The notes: generated by a model from the sequence alone, not told the origin. 64,000 bases of DNA from Micromonospora cremea (GCF_900143515.1 NZ_FSQT01000002.1:4775501-4839500); one strand, 5' to 3'; counted from the first letter of the stretch, positions 25,625-34,790 are shown. A program made the numbers and translations.

Positions 25625-26442
25625 TGTCGGGTCTCAGGACCTGGGGTGACAGATCAGTCTCGGGACGTGGGTGACACTTGCGGCTAGACCGCCGCCTACT
25701 GGCAGCCGTGGGACAGTGTGGAGACGGCCAGGAGGGTGCGCGAGTCAAACCGGGTCGCCCAGGGCTGACCTGCCTCGGTGACCTCAATCTCGTGGTCGCT
25801 CAGGAATCGGGCGGTACCGAAGGTGCCCTCGGGACCAAGTCCATCGAATGGCGTGGCGAAGCATGCGAGGTCCTGGTTGGCCTCCCGACTCCTCAGCCCC
25901 GCCCGCGACCGGATACGTAAGACATCAAAGCCCGTCATGAATTCGGGGTAGTGCAGCAGGACCACCTCGAACGAACCGTCTGAGGAAAGGGCTACAACTT
26001 CAGTATCCCCGTCTGACTCCACGCCGTAGAGCGACGGCCCCAAAAACTCGACGCCACTACAGGCCGCCATCAACGCCAAGACGGTCGCGACCACAGCCAC
26101 CGCCCGCGCGAGTGCTGGCCGCAGGACAAGCCACGCCGCGACGCCGAGCAGCACCGATGCGGCGAACAGCACAGCCGCCACGACTGACGTGCGGCCGAAC
26201 GGCATGAGGTGTACGTAGTGCCACGGATTGCGCCAGGCAACGAGACGGCTGGCACCGCAACGACGACCAGGCCGGTGAGCACGATTGCCATAACCCGCCG
26301 ACGGACGATGTTCATCGGTCGTTGCTCGATCAATCGCTCGATCACTCGCTCATCGTGATTGATCGCCCAGGCCCCAGGTACCCCCAAGCCGTGTCACCCG
26401 GGTCCTGATACCGATCTGTCACGCAGGTCCCGAGACCGGACA
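25625..26442. mobile_element. Transposase-free cassette B with IS481-like ends
   Basis: The ~47-bp inverted repeats at 25630-25677 and 26391-26437 have the same structure and largely the same sequence as those of cassette A (GGTCTC-GGACCT ... GTGACAGATC ... GGTGACAC). The 818-bp unit holds one minus-strand gene for a small membrane protein, here frameshifted, and no transposase. Outer ends are TGTC...GACA. The four flanking bases are CCAG and CCGG, so no long target duplication is evident. Size (0.82 versus 0.87 kb) and design match cassette A; cargo does not. Confidence 0.7.
25696..26315 (-). pseudogene. Membrane-anchored hypothetical protein, frameshifted (cassette B cargo)
   Basis: From ATG 26315 the frame reads MNIVRRRVMAIVLTGLVVVA, a first hydrophobic helix. 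The C-terminal frame, ending at 25696, has WRNPWHYVHLMPFGRTS, two more helices (VVAAVLFAASVLLGVAAWLV, AVAVVATVLALMAACSGVEF) and an outside domain. The frames join at about 26240, where one base is missing (VSL then WRNP). The repaired product is about 206 residues. No family is recognised. Confidence 0.6.
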
Positions 26443-26491
26443 CCGGATGCCAGCCAAAATGTCGGGCTCCGCTTGACGCTTCTATGGCTCG

Positions 26492-27543
26492 TCAAGTCCT
26501 TCCGGCGGTTTCCATGAGCCGGAACATGTGTCGGGCGGTGTAGCGCTTGAGGCAGCGGCGGATCTCGGCGTCGGATTTCTGTTGGGCACGTCGGCGGGTG
26601 AGGTAATGCTGGGTGGGTTCGTGGCCGTGGATCATGCGCCAGTTGACGATGGTGTGTAGGGCTCGGTTGAGTTGCCGATCGCCGAAACGGTTGAGCCGGT
26701 GACGGGTGATGCGGCCGGAGGATGCCTGCAGTGGACTGACGCCGGCGAGGGCGGCGAAGGCGGCTTCGGAGCGGCATCGGCCGGGGTGGGACCAGGCGAT
26801 GATGAGGTGCGCGGCGCTGACTGGGCCGACGCCGGGTTCGGCCAGCAATGCGGGCATGATGGTATCGACCAGGTCGTGGAGTTGGCGCTCGTTGGCGCGG
26901 ATCTCTCGGTCGAGCTGACGGATGCGTTGGGCCAGGTTGCGTAGGGTCTGTCGCAGGACCCGCTCGGCGGCGGTGTGGCGGGCGTGGACCCTCAGTAGGG
27001 CGCATGCGGCTGTCTGCCGCGGGGTTGACTGTCGGCGTAGCGGCTCGCGCAGCTGGTCGGGTGCGATCAGCAGCAGTGCTTTGAATACGTTGATCGCGGC
27101 GGTGCGGGTCGCGTTGGCGTGTTCGCGGGCCACGAGCAGGATGCGTAATGCTTCCCGGTCGCGTCGCTGCGCGGCTGGGCGTGATGTCCTGCGGCCAGGG
27201 TGGTGCAGGCGGCCAGGCGGGCATCGGACGGGTCGGACTTGCCGCCTGGTCGGCGGCCGACGCGTTGCGGCCGACCAGCTTCGACGACGTGCTGTCCCGC
27301 AGCCAGGAGGGCGCGCAGCAGCCCGGCTCCGTGCGAGCGGCAGCCTTCCACCGCCCAGATCAATCGCGGGCCTGGCGCCTGGTGAGCGGCCCAGGCGATC
27401 AGCTCGCTGTAGCCGTCAGGGCTCGCCTCGAAGGTGACGGCCGCGACCTCGCGGCCAGTGCCATCGACCAGGCAGGCGGTGTGCGTGTCGGTGTGGTTGT
27501 CCACGCCGATGACGGCGTCGACCGATTCTGCGAGCATGGGCAT
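26492..27543 (-). pseudogene. IS110 family transposase, frameshifted
   Basis: A full IS110 protein is split into two frames. The N-terminal part starts at ATG 27543 (DAVIGVDNHTDTHTACLV, IWAVEGCRSHG, SDPSDARLA). The C-terminal part has PGVGPVSAAHLIIAWSHPGR and SDAEIRRCLKRYTARHMF. The frame breaks near 27160 (PRSD then DREALRILLVAREH), consistent with loss of one G. It sits between cassette B and the IS30 element. Confidence 0.85.
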
Positions 27544-27680
27544 CAGGCCGCTGCTCCTTCCCAGAGGCGGTGGTTGACGTTGGCACCGGCCTGGGTGGAG
27601 ACACCTACGGCACATCTGTGATGAGCCACGCCACACGGCGGGCAAGCTTCTGATCAGGCCAGACGGGGCGGATTCCAGTG

Positions 27681-29107
27681 GTCGTTGCAACACCTCAATC
27701 AAGGGGTGTGTGCATGGGTAGGCCACCAGGTTGGGTGACGGAGGTGACGGGCAGGCCAGCGATGCGATCGCCGGGCCGGCCGGGTGTGAACGAGCACCGG
27801 GAGGTGCGGCGGCAGTTCTGGCGTCGGATCGCCGAAGGTCTGTCGAGCGAGGAAGCTGCGGCGGCGTGTGGTGTGTCGCAGCCGGTGGGTGGGCGCTGGT
27901 TTCGTCAGGGTGGCGGTATGGCACCTTTGTCGCTGGTTCCGCCGTCGGGCCGGTATCTGTCCTTCGCCGAGCGTGAAGAGGTCGCGCTGCTCAAAGCACA
28001 AGGCAAGGGCGTGCGAGAGATCGCTCGAGCGGTAGGCCGTGACGCGTCGACGATTTCGCGAGAGCTGCGCCGCAACGCCGTGACTCGTGGCGGCAGCCTG
28101 GACTACCGTGCCGTGGCCGCGCAGTGGCATGCCGAGCGTCGTGGCCGTCGCCCGAAAACCGCGAAGCTGGCGGCGAACCAGCTGCTGCGCGACTACGTGC
28201 AGAAGCGGCTCGCCGGCACGATCACCGACGTTGATGGTCGGCCGATCCCGGGCCCGAACGTGCCGTGGAAGGGACGCCGGCACGGGCGTCGCGCAGATCG
28301 GCGATGGGGCACGGCCTGGAGCCCGGAACAGATCAGTCGGCGGTTGCGGGTGGACTTCCCGGATGATGAGTCGATGCGGATCTCGCACGAGGCGATCTAT
28401 CAGTCGCTCTACGTTCAAAGCCGCGGTGCGCTGCGCCGTGAGCTGACGGCGTGCTTGCGCACCGGCCGGGCGTTACGGGTGCCGCAGGCGCGCACCCGTA
28501 GACGGGGCAAGCACTTCCTCAGCCCAGAGGTCATGATCAGCCAACGGCCGGCGGAGGTCACCGACCGGGCCGTGCCAGGCCATTGGGAGGGCGACCTGAT
28601 CATCGGCCTGGAACGCTCGGCCATCGGCACGCTGGTCGAGCGCAGCACCCGGTTCACGATGCTTCTGCACCTGCCCCGCATGGATGGCTACGGTCAGCAG
28701 CCTGTGGTGAAGAACGGCCCGCCGCTGGCCGGGCACGGCGCCGAAGCGGTCCGAGACGCTATCGCCGACCAGATCACCAACCTGCCCGAGCAGCTACGCC
28801 GCTCGCTGACCTGGGACCAGGGAGCCGAGATGGCCCAACATGTCCAGCTGCGTCTGGACATCGGTCTCGAGGTCTACTTCTGCGACCCGCACAGTCCCTG
28901 GCAGCGCGGCACCAACGAGAACACCAACGGACTGCTGCGCCAGTACTTCCCTAAAGGCACCGACCTATCACGACACAGCATCACCGACCTCGAGGCCATC
29001 GCCGCCGTGCTCAACAGTCGGCCCCGCAAGTCTCTGGAGTGGAGAACGCCAGCAGAGGCCCTGGACGAACACCTAAGATCAATCCAACAGGCCGGTGTTG
29101 CAACGAC
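27681..29107 (+). mobile_element. IS30 family element
   Basis: Perfect 14-bp inverted ends GTCGTTGCAACACC (27681-27694) and complement (29094-29107) enclose a single intact IS30 transposase. I see no target duplication in the flanking bases, so one flank may have been rearranged. The ORF reads through the right end and stops seven bases outside it. Confidence 0.85.
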
Positions 29108-29114
29108 TCCTTGA
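27714..29114 (+). CDS. IS30 family transposase
   Basis: 466 residues. An N-terminal HTH region (SSEEAAAACGVSQPVGGRWF), the IS30 signature YLSFAEREEVALLKAQGKGV followed by REIARAVGRDASTISRELRR, then a DDE core: GHWEGDLIIG (Asp), LTWDQGAEM (Asp) and GTNENTNGLLRQYFPKGTD (Glu). All catalytic residues are present and the frame is intact, so the element may be active. ATG 27714 is chosen because it is the first codon after the left inverted repeat. The stop codon lies beyond the right repeat. Confidence 0.93.
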   Translation: MGRPPGWVTEVTGRPAMRSPGRPGVNEHREVRRQFWRRIAEGLSSEEAAAACGVSQPVGGRWFRQGGGMAPLSLVPPSGRYLSFAEREEVALLKAQGKGVREIARAVGRDASTISRELRRNAVTRGGSLDYRAVAAQWHAERRGRRPKTAKLAANQLLRDYVQKRLAGTITDVDGRPIPGPNVPWKGRRHGRRADRRWGTAWSPEQISRRLRVDFPDDESMRISHEAIYQSLYVQSRGALRRELTACLRTGRALRVPQARTRRRGKHFLSPEVMISQRPAEVTDRAVPGHWEGDLIIGLERSAIGTLVERSTRFTMLLHLPRMDGYGQQPVVKNGPPLAGHGAEAVRDAIADQITNLPEQLRRSLTWDQGAEMAQHVQLRLDIGLEVYFCDPHSPWQRGTNENTNGLLRQYFPKGTDLSRHSITDLEAIAAVLNSRPRKSLEWRTPAEALDEHLRSIQQAGVATTP

Positions 29115-29279
29115 ACCTAAGCGGTGAGCCAGGCCGGTGCCAGCGATCAGAGACGACAGGTCAAGCGCAGGGCACGCCATCGACGGCCAGATGCGTTAGG
29201 AGTCAGTCCCTGATCACCGGCATCGATCCTGGCAGGAGTCCACCCAGGACCACCACCGCGAGCCTCACAGATGCGTTAC

Positions 29280-29335
29280 GGATCGCTGTCACTTGATTCG
29301 TGACACGTCCGGCTAGGCGATCTTGGTTGTTCCTT
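29280..29335. repeat. Solo IS481-like end
   Basis: GTGACACGTCCGGCTAGGCG followed by ATCTT matches the inner edge of the left end of cassette A (GTGACACATCCGGCTAGACG) and the stretch at about 61345. It has no partner nearby, so it is a remnant terminus of the same element family that supplies the cassette ends. Confidence 0.55.
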
Positions 29336-29353
29336 GGCTCAGGTTACTGGTTT

Positions 29354-29803
29354 TCAGTCCCAGAAGTTGAACAGCAGCTCGCCGGCGGTGGTTGGCTTCC
29401 AGTAGCGGATCTGGTCGTGCTCGCCGGGGTGGAGATTGCTCAGGTCGACCTGTGACAGAGGGGTCTGTAGCTGGTTGACGGTGAGGACCTGGACGTCGGT
29501 CAGGTTGGTGATGGCGGCGGCGAGGTCGGGGTGGTCGACGAACGTGATGGTGACGTCGCCGTTGGCGTGGGGGCGGGCGAAGGCGATGAACGGCAGCGTG
29601 GTGTGCCGCAGCACCGCGATGTGGTGCTGCGCCTGGGTGATGTCGATCGTGTGGAAGTTCGGCGTGACGCCGGCAGGGGTCACGCCGGTGACGGTTGCGC
29701 CGATGGCGCGGGCGGCGTGGTGACACGTGGCGGTGAACCGGGCTGAGTCCGCTTGATGGCTGGAGCGCGGGTTGAAGCCGGTCGTTCCGGGTGGCGGCTT
29801 CAT
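29354..29803 (-). CDS. Hypothetical protein
   Basis: 149 residues from ATG 29803, cytosolic, no motif that I recognise. The N-terminal third has two His pairs (SSHQADSARFTATCHHAARA) and the rest alternates strands (HIAVLRHTTLPFIAFARPHA, DVTITFVDHPDLAAAITNLT). Composition and codon use look like a real gene. It lies between a solo IS481 end and an IS481 transposase fragment and may be IS-associated cargo. Confidence 0.55.
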   Translation of the reverse strand: MKPPPGTTGFNPRSSHQADSARFTATCHHAARAIGATVTGVTPAGVTPNFHTIDITQAQHHIAVLRHTTLPFIAFARPHANGDVTITFVDHPDLAAAITNLTDVQVLTVNQLQTPLSQVDLSNLHPGEHDQIRYWKPTTAGELLFNFWD

Positions 29804-29837
29804 GGTCGGGCTCCGTGGTCGTCGCGGTCGGTGCAGG

Positions 29838-30180
29838 CTATCCGACGCTGTCGAGGGGGTTCGGGTTTGCGGACCTTGAACCGGGCGATGGGTTTGGGGG
29901 TTGTGCAGGCACTTCGGTGAGGAGCTGGTCGCCGTCGTGGACGCGGAAGGTGGTGTCGGCGTCTTCGACGGTGAGGGTTCGACCGGCGTGCTCGATGCCG
30001 ACGTGGATTTTCTGGCCGGCGATGACGAGTACCGCGGCTCCTGACGCGTCGTTCGACGCGTGGTGGTTCGGTTGCCGGGTGGGTGGGGTCCGGCGGGGCG
30101 GGCGTCGCGGATGCGGGCCTGCGCCATTGGGGTGAGCGGGTTGGGCAGGCTGCGCGGCAGGGTCCGGTCGGCGTCGAGGA
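29838..30180 (-). pseudogene. IS481-type transposase, C-terminal remnant
   Basis: Two frames together give RSLPNPLTPMAQARIRDARP and VLVIAGQKIHVGIEHAGRTL, then DADTTFRVHDGDQLLTEVPA, the C-terminal beta domain that follows the integrase core in actinobacterial IS481 transposases. The catalytic domain is gone. A second remnant of the same region is at 63440-63858. Confidence 0.7.
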
Positions 30181-30216
30181 GCGAAGTCCACGTCCGCCTT
30201 GGCGGCAGGGCCCCGG

Positions 30217-30624
30217 TCAGAGTGCGGCCGGTGAGGGTGGACCCGGCCGGTGGGCGGGTTGGAACAGTTCGATGAGGTTGCCGGCGGGGTCGGTGAGCAG
30301 GATTTGGCGGCCGCCGGGACCAGTAACCACGTCGCTGCGGAACGACAGTCCCGTGCTGTGCAGTCGGTCGATCTCGGCATCCAGGTCGTCGATGATCAGA
30401 TGGATGCGGTTGCGTCCGGCGGTAGTCGCGTCTTCGGGGGTGGCGCGGGCGCCCGAGCTGGCTGGCCCGGACAGCAGCAGCCGCAACGGGCCGCGCACCA
30501 CGTCTGCGAAGGCGGGCGCGGCGCTGGTGTTCAGGGTAAAGCCGAGATGGGTGGTGTAGAAGTCCACGGCCGTCTGGACGTCATCAACGAGGTAGCGGAC
30601 GCTGGCGTACTGGTCGGGTGTCAC
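30217..30624 (-). CDS. VOC family (glyoxalase/bleomycin-resistance fold) protein
   Basis: 135 residues from GTG 30624. Paired beta-alpha-beta-beta-beta modules are visible (VRYLVDDVQTAVDFYTTHLG and IHLIIDDLDAEIDRLHSTGL), ending in the family signature FLTDPAGN-like ILLTDPAGNLIELFQP. Possible metal ligands are His in NRIHLII and Glu in LIELF. It overlaps the end of the ArsR-phosphatase gene by about 40 bases and is probably co-transcribed; small VOC genes commonly accompany arsenic operons. Confidence 0.87.
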   Translation of the reverse strand: MTPDQYASVRYLVDDVQTAVDFYTTHLGFTLNTSAAPAFADVVRGPLRLLLSGPASSGARATPEDATTAGRNRIHLIIDDLDAEIDRLHSTGLSFRSDVVTGPGGRQILLTDPAGNLIELFQPAHRPGPPSPAAL

Positions 30625-31450
30625 TGCTGAATCTCCTTGAACGGCGGGCGGCGGCGAGGACTGGCAGCAGGTGTCTGATGCGGGTGTCGATGTCGGCCGC
30701 GGTCTGCTGGAAGGCGGGGTAGCTGGCTTGGTCGGTGTCGCCGGCCGTGGCGGGGTCGGAGACGCTCCAGTGCACCCGCCGAGGATGGTCCGGAAAGTCA
30801 GGGCAGGCCTCGCGGGCCTTGTCGCATAAGCTGATCACGTAGTCGAACCGGCGGCCGGTCACCGTGTCCAAGTGCCGGGGGCGCTGGCCGATGATGTCGA
30901 TGCCGAACTCGTCGCGCAGCAGGCGTACGGCGTTGGGATGAAGCTGGGGCTTGGGCCGGCTGCCGGCGCTGGCCACCTCGACCTGGCCGCCGGCGCGGTG
31001 CCGTAGCAGGGCCTCGGCGATCGGTGAGCGCGCGCCGTTGCCAGTGCACACGAACAGCACGCCGACGCGGGGCGAGCGCCGCAGGTCGACCAGAGGTATT
31101 CGCGGCGCACGCTCCCGGCGCAGCGCCGGGTGCAGTGCGGAGCCGGATTCGGCCAGCGCATCTGCGCAGCGGTCCAGATTCAGGTGGTAGTAGCTGTCGC
31201 GGCCGTCGAAGCTGCTGCGCGTGGCGGTGACCAGCCCGCCGTCACGCAGCAGCCGCAGATGGTAGGAGACCAGGTTCTGCGGCTCACCTATCAGCGTCAC
31301 CAACTCCCGGACCCGGTAGTCGCTGTCGGCGAGTTCGGTCAGCAGCCGCCACCGCAGCGGATGGGCCGCCAAGCGCACAAACCCCGGGGGGCTTGATTCG
31401 ATGACGCCATGACAGCAATATACATCAAACAGGATTGATGGAGTAGTCAC
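30584..31450 (-). CDS. ArsR-type repressor fused to LMW phosphatase (arsenate-reductase-like)
   Basis: Up to 288 residues. The N-terminal winged helix (about 25-115) has FVRLAAHPLRWRLLTELADS and NLVSYHLRLLRDGGLV. The C-terminal domain begins VGVLFVCTGNGARSPIAEAL, whose CTGNGARS is the CX5RS phosphate loop of low-molecular-weight phosphatases and thioredoxin-type ArsC; the general-acid Asp region is ISLCDKAREACPDFPDHPR. The fusion suggests a regulator linked to arsenate reduction. GTG 31450 is the longest start, but an operator overlaps codons 4-9, so GTG 31378 may be the true start. A VOC gene follows. Confidence 0.82.
   Translation of the reverse strand: MTTPSILFDVYCCHGVIESSPPGFVRLAAHPLRWRLLTELADSDYRVRELVTLIGEPQNLVSYHLRLLRDGGLVTATRSSFDGRDSYYHLNLDRCADALAESGSALHPALRRERAPRIPLVDLRRSPRVGVLFVCTGNGARSPIAEALLRHRAGGQVEVASAGSRPKPQLHPNAVRLLRDEFGIDIIGQRPRHLDTVTGRRFDYVISLCDKAREACPDFPDHPRRVHWSVSDPATAGDTDQASYPAFQQTAADIDTRIRHLLPVLAAARRSRRFSSDTRPVRQRPLPR
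31423..31440 (-). promoter_or_regulatory. ArsR-type operator
   Basis: CATCAA (31423-31428), six bases, TTGATG (31435-31440): a perfect inverted repeat of the kind bound by ArsR repressors (ATCAA...TTGAT). It precedes the HTH-coding part of the ArsR-phosphatase gene, consistent with autoregulation. Confidence 0.65.
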
Positions 31451-31636
31451 GTGTTGGGGAGGTGGGTAGTGGCCGAGCCGTCGCCCATCGCAACAGCAGC
31501 CAGGCTCGCGGTGTCAAGGTGAGTGTCTATTTGAGTGACTACGGGTGCGTACACGGCCGTACACCTACGGACGACGGCGGACCGTTCGCGCAGGTTGCAG
31601 GCTCAGCAACGCCAGCTCAACGAAGGGGAATCGTTG

Positions 31637-31680
31637 CCTGGGGGTCAAGGGGTCGTCGGTTCGAATCCGGCCGTCCCGAC
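31637..31680 (+). other. tRNA-Pro(GGG) 3' remnant, att scar
   Basis: The sequence from CTGGGGGTCAAG through the T-arm (GTCGG TTCGAAT CCGGC) to the acceptor strand CGTCCCGA matches the 3' part of an actinobacterial tRNA-Pro with GGG anticodon. The 5' half (acceptor, D-arm) is absent upstream, and no CCA follows. Integrative elements of actinomycetes use the 3' part of tRNA genes as attachment sites, so this is a likely att scar and not a functional tRNA. A terminator hairpin follows. Confidence 0.75.
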
Positions 31681-31686
31681 GCAGGC

Positions 31687-31717
31687 GGGGGCCATCTCGG
31701 AAGATCGAGTTGGCCCC
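31687..31717 (+). terminator. Terminator after the tRNA-Pro remnant
   Basis: GGGGCCA, T, CTCG, loop GAAGAT, CGAG, T, TGGCCCC: a symmetric stem with one internal mismatch, then CTTGG. This is typical of terminators following tRNA genes. Confidence 0.7.
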
Positions 31718-31747
31718 TTGGCGTACCTAGGTGACTGACTGAGTGAC

Positions 31748-32178
31748 TACGCCTCAACGTCGAAGATCGTGTCCATGGCGACTGCGCCGCCCAGGAGCAC
31801 CGGCCGCAATTGGTGTCGGTCGACGCTCTCGAGTTGACCGCCGCGATCACGCAGGCGTGCATCTCGCGCAGGTGGGAACGACCGTGCCGAGCGCCTCGGT
31901 CAGGGGGCGGCTGTACGCGGCCGCGTCGCCCGCCCGACCGACGGCGCCGCGCAAAGTCAGCCAGATCACCGCCGAGCGGAAACGCCTTGCCCGCGCCGAT
32001 CAGCACGACGGTCCGTGCCGGCCGGGTCGTACGCCAGCGCGGCGGTGTGCCGCAACTGGACGTTGAGCACCTCGCCGTTGAGCGCGTTGCGGGTGTCCCG
32101 CCGGTCCGTCACGAGTACGGCGACCGATCCACGTATCTCGCATGAGACGCAGGGTGCAGTGACGCGGCGGTCACTCAT
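31748..32178 (-). pseudogene. Enoyl-CoA hydratase/isomerase (crotonase), decayed
   Basis: The minus strand starts MSDRRVTAPCVSCEIRGSVA and reads VLVTDRRDTRNALNGEVLNV. It then shifts frame to VVLIGAGKAFPLGGDLADFA (the crotonase oxyanion-hole region, normally AFCAGGDLADF), shifts again to AYSRPLTEALGTVV and CVIAAVN, and ends GGAVAMDTIFDVEA. At least two frameshifts and internal loss of sequence make it non-functional. Its start overlaps the stop of the MaoC gene, so the two once formed a fatty-acid or polyketide-type operon. Confidence 0.75.
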
Positions 32179-32638
32179 GGAACACCAGGACCCAATCGGC
32201 GACACAGACCGGTTTGATCTCGCCCTCGACCTCCACTCGCATCTGCACGACTACCCGGCCTCCGGCAGCCATCCGGCGGGTCTCCAAGAGGGTCGCGACG
32301 CCGCGCACCCGTGAGCCGACCGGAACCGGAGCGCGCAGGCGCACCTTGTTCAGCCCGGCATTGATGACCAGGCGGACGCCGTCGACCTTGACCAGTTCGG
32401 ACAGAAAGGTGGCGCAGAGGGAAAGCGTGAGCATGCCGTGCGCAATTGTCGTCTGGAACGGGCTCTCCGCCGCCGCCCGCTTCTCGTCGACGTGTATCCA
32501 CTGGTGGTCTCCGGTGGTGTCGGCGATCGCGTTGATCCGGGCCTGGTCGACGAGGTGCCATCCGGTTGTGCCGAGCGGCTGGCCGACGCGCTCGAGCAGG
32601 GCGTCGATGTTGTCGTATCGGCTCACTTTGTCCACCAT
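32171..32638 (-). CDS. MaoC family (R)-hydratase-like protein
   Basis: 155 residues with a hot-dog fold. The hydratase-2 signature is DQARINAIADTTGDHQWIHV followed by DEKRAAAESPFQTTIAHGML, with catalytic Asp (first of ADTTGDHQ) and His (QWIHVD). It hydrates enoyl thioesters of R configuration. The frame is intact. A crotonase pseudogene overlaps its stop codon downstream. The N-terminal SRYDNIDALLERVGQPLGTT is typical of NodN-like members. Confidence 0.87.
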   Translation of the reverse strand: MVDKVSRYDNIDALLERVGQPLGTTGWHLVDQARINAIADTTGDHQWIHVDEKRAAAESPFQTTIAHGMLTLSLCATFLSELVKVDGVRLVINAGLNKVRLRAPVPVGSRVRGVATLLETRRMAAGGRVVVQMRVEVEGEIKPVCVADWVLVFHE

Positions 32639-32934
32639 CCGTCAATGACGGCCCGACCGCAATCCCACCGGCTTTTAACGGCAGCGCATCAGCCGTCAGG
32701 CTGAGCGGTCTGTCCGATGATTGTCGCGTGCGTCGAACGAAACATGTGCTAGATGGAAGTCGATGACTCGAACAGTTTGCCAGGACGCGGTCGTGGTCGT
32801 GGTTGGCGGGGCCGAGGCCGTCCTGACCTCGTTCACGGAGGCCATCCTCCTCCCGGCCGGCGCACTTTCGGTCACCCGCCGCTCCGTGCCGGTCGAGGTG
32901 CCGGACGCGGTTCGTCGCAGCGGAGCGTCAACAG

Positions 32935-33340
32935 GGCGGCCTAGTCTGCATGTACCCCGGAGGTGACGGGGCCACCGGACAACCTGCTCTGCCGGAGCAA
33001 GACCGGGGCGGCCCGGATCGCGCTCACCACCGGCGCACCGGTCATTCCGGTTGCCATGCTGAACACCTACGAGATCCAGCTTCCGGGCAAGCTGATCCCG
33101 AAGGTCATGAAGGCCAGGGTGCCCGCCGGTACGCCGATCGGCCTGGTCCCCGTTCCGGGGCCTCCCGTCCGGCGTCGCCTCGTGCGCCCTGACCGATGAG
33201 ATCATGCGACAACTCCAGGCCCTTTCCGACATGTACGCGCAGGCCGCCAAGAAGGAGCTCGAACGCGGGGTGCGACCGCCGACCTGCCCGGAGAGGCCCC
33301 CGGGCCCGGGACTGGGTATCGCGACGCCGGCGGGGGACAC
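32935..33340 (+). pseudogene. 1-acyl-glycerol-3-phosphate acyltransferase (PlsC-like), remnant
   Basis: One frame reads CRSKTGAARIALTTGAPVIP and VAMLNTYEIQLPGKLIPKVM, the conserved substrate-binding segment of PlsC acyltransferases. Another frame continues ALTDEIMRQLQALSDMYAQAAKKEL, the usual C-terminus. The HX4D catalytic motif that should lie upstream is missing. It sits beside a PgpC-like phosphatase on the opposite strand, so the locus may once have been a phospholipid gene pair. Confidence 0.65.
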
Positions 33341-33345
33341 CGCGG

Positions 33346-34034
33346 TCAACTGACCGGTCCCGATGCCTTCTCCTCTCGGGAGAGGTGGCCACCCGTCCAG
33401 GTTACGGTGGTCAGCCGGGCACCGAGTAGCCGCCGCGCCCTGGCGACCTGACGCGCGTTCGCGTTGACCAGCACTGCCTGCTGCGCAGCGCCAAGGATGG
33501 GCAGATCCGACAGCGAGTCGCTGTAGGCCACCCGCCAGGGCGGCGTCACCCCCTGGGCGGCGAGCTGCGCCATCTTGGTCGCCCCGTAGTTATGCACAAT
33601 CAGCTTCGGCCCGCGGATGTGCGAGGCCACGAGCTCGACCTCGGCGAGGCCGATCGCGTCGAGCACCGCGCGCGCTAGGGTGTGCTCGCACGCGGTGACC
33701 ACGACGACCCGGTCGCCTGCGGCGAGGTGGGCACGGATCACCCGCAGACCGGGCGCGATGATCCGCTCTGGCTCTTCACCGAGGTCCGCGCCGAAACGCC
33801 CGAGTTCCGCCCGCAACTGTTCCGCGCTTCGGCCCAACAAGCCGATCCGGCTCATCCACCGCGCCGCCTGCGGACGATAGGCGGGAATGGCGACGACGGG
33901 TGCGAGGAGAATGAGCAGGACGACGGCGAGCGGCAGTCGAGCACCCGCGAAGGCAATGCGTCGCATGAAAAGCCCGAATGCGTCCCCGCGCAGCAGTACG
34001 CCGTCGAGATCGAAGATGACGGTGTCGGCGGAAG
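33346..34034 (-). CDS. HAD-IB phosphatase, PgpC-like
   Basis: 229 residues. HAD motif I is FDLDGVLLRGD, with the nucleophile and acid Asp residues. A hydrophobic stretch LPLAVVLLILLAPVVAIPAY follows, as in phosphatidylglycerophosphatase C and related HAD-IB enzymes. Motif II is VVVVTACEHT, and motif IV is YSDSLSDLPIL. A membrane-associated lipid phosphatase role is plausible. ATG 34034 is the only good start near motif I. The frame reads upstream for a long way in unrelated sequence. Confidence 0.82.
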
Positions 34035-34229
34035 GCGCTCTCATTGGCCTACCCGCTCCGGTGCCACAGGCGGTTGGGCATGAGCCGAGTGTATGGGGAG
34101 CGGGGCCCGTCTGAGGTCCTCGCCCTACAGTCATCGGGGGAGCGACGTGTTGTGCTTTGCGACGACGAACCAGTCGGATCCAGCGGCAGGGTGGACTCTT
34201 GACAGTCCGCCGTAACGAGCCCGGTAACG

Positions 34230-34790
34230 ACGAGGGGTTGCGGGCGGCGGAGTGCCCGACATGGGCTGGCGGCGTCGTCATCAGCGATGCCGATCTGTCC
34301 GCATTGGAGGTCGTCGGAACCAGCGCCAGCACCACCAGGCGCAGCCCGACCGGGTGATCGCTCAGCCGGGACAGCCAGCCGCGGTCCGCGAGACAGCGGG
34401 ATGAGCCCATGCACCTGCAGGCGACCAGGTCGAGGGCGACGCCGGCGGCCGACAGGATGTACACCAGGATCAGGTTGAGGGTGAGGTGCCGGCACAGCAC
34501 CTCGACCCCGAGCCGGATGCGTCTCGCGGTGAGCGCATCCAGATCGCCATGGTGCTCAGCATGAACGGCAGCAGGAACACGAGGGACAGGGTCCGGCCAG
34601 CGGTGCCCGAGGGCAGGTCGCCCCACCGGTACGCCTCGGGCACGACCCCGCCTGGCCCAACGGGCGTCGGGGTAGCCGGCCGCGGGCGGTAGAAACCGGC
34701 GTTGCGGTCGCCGGCGACTTGGTGGACCAGCGGACGGTCCAGCACCGGCAGGGGACTCGCGCCGGCGACCCCGTGAACCCTCAACTCCAC
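34230..34790 (-). pseudogene. Large membrane protein, N-terminal remnant
   Basis: MELRVHGVAGASPLPVLDRP, AYRWGDLPSGTAGRTLSLVF and LLPFMLSTMAIWM match the start of a long actinobacterial membrane protein whose N-terminus is hydrolase-like (HGVxG). A frameshift near 34500 moves the reading to IRLGVEVLCRHLTLNLILVY and YILSAAGVALDLVACR. It then stops after about 190 codons, whereas relatives are several hundred residues longer. Confidence 0.6.
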
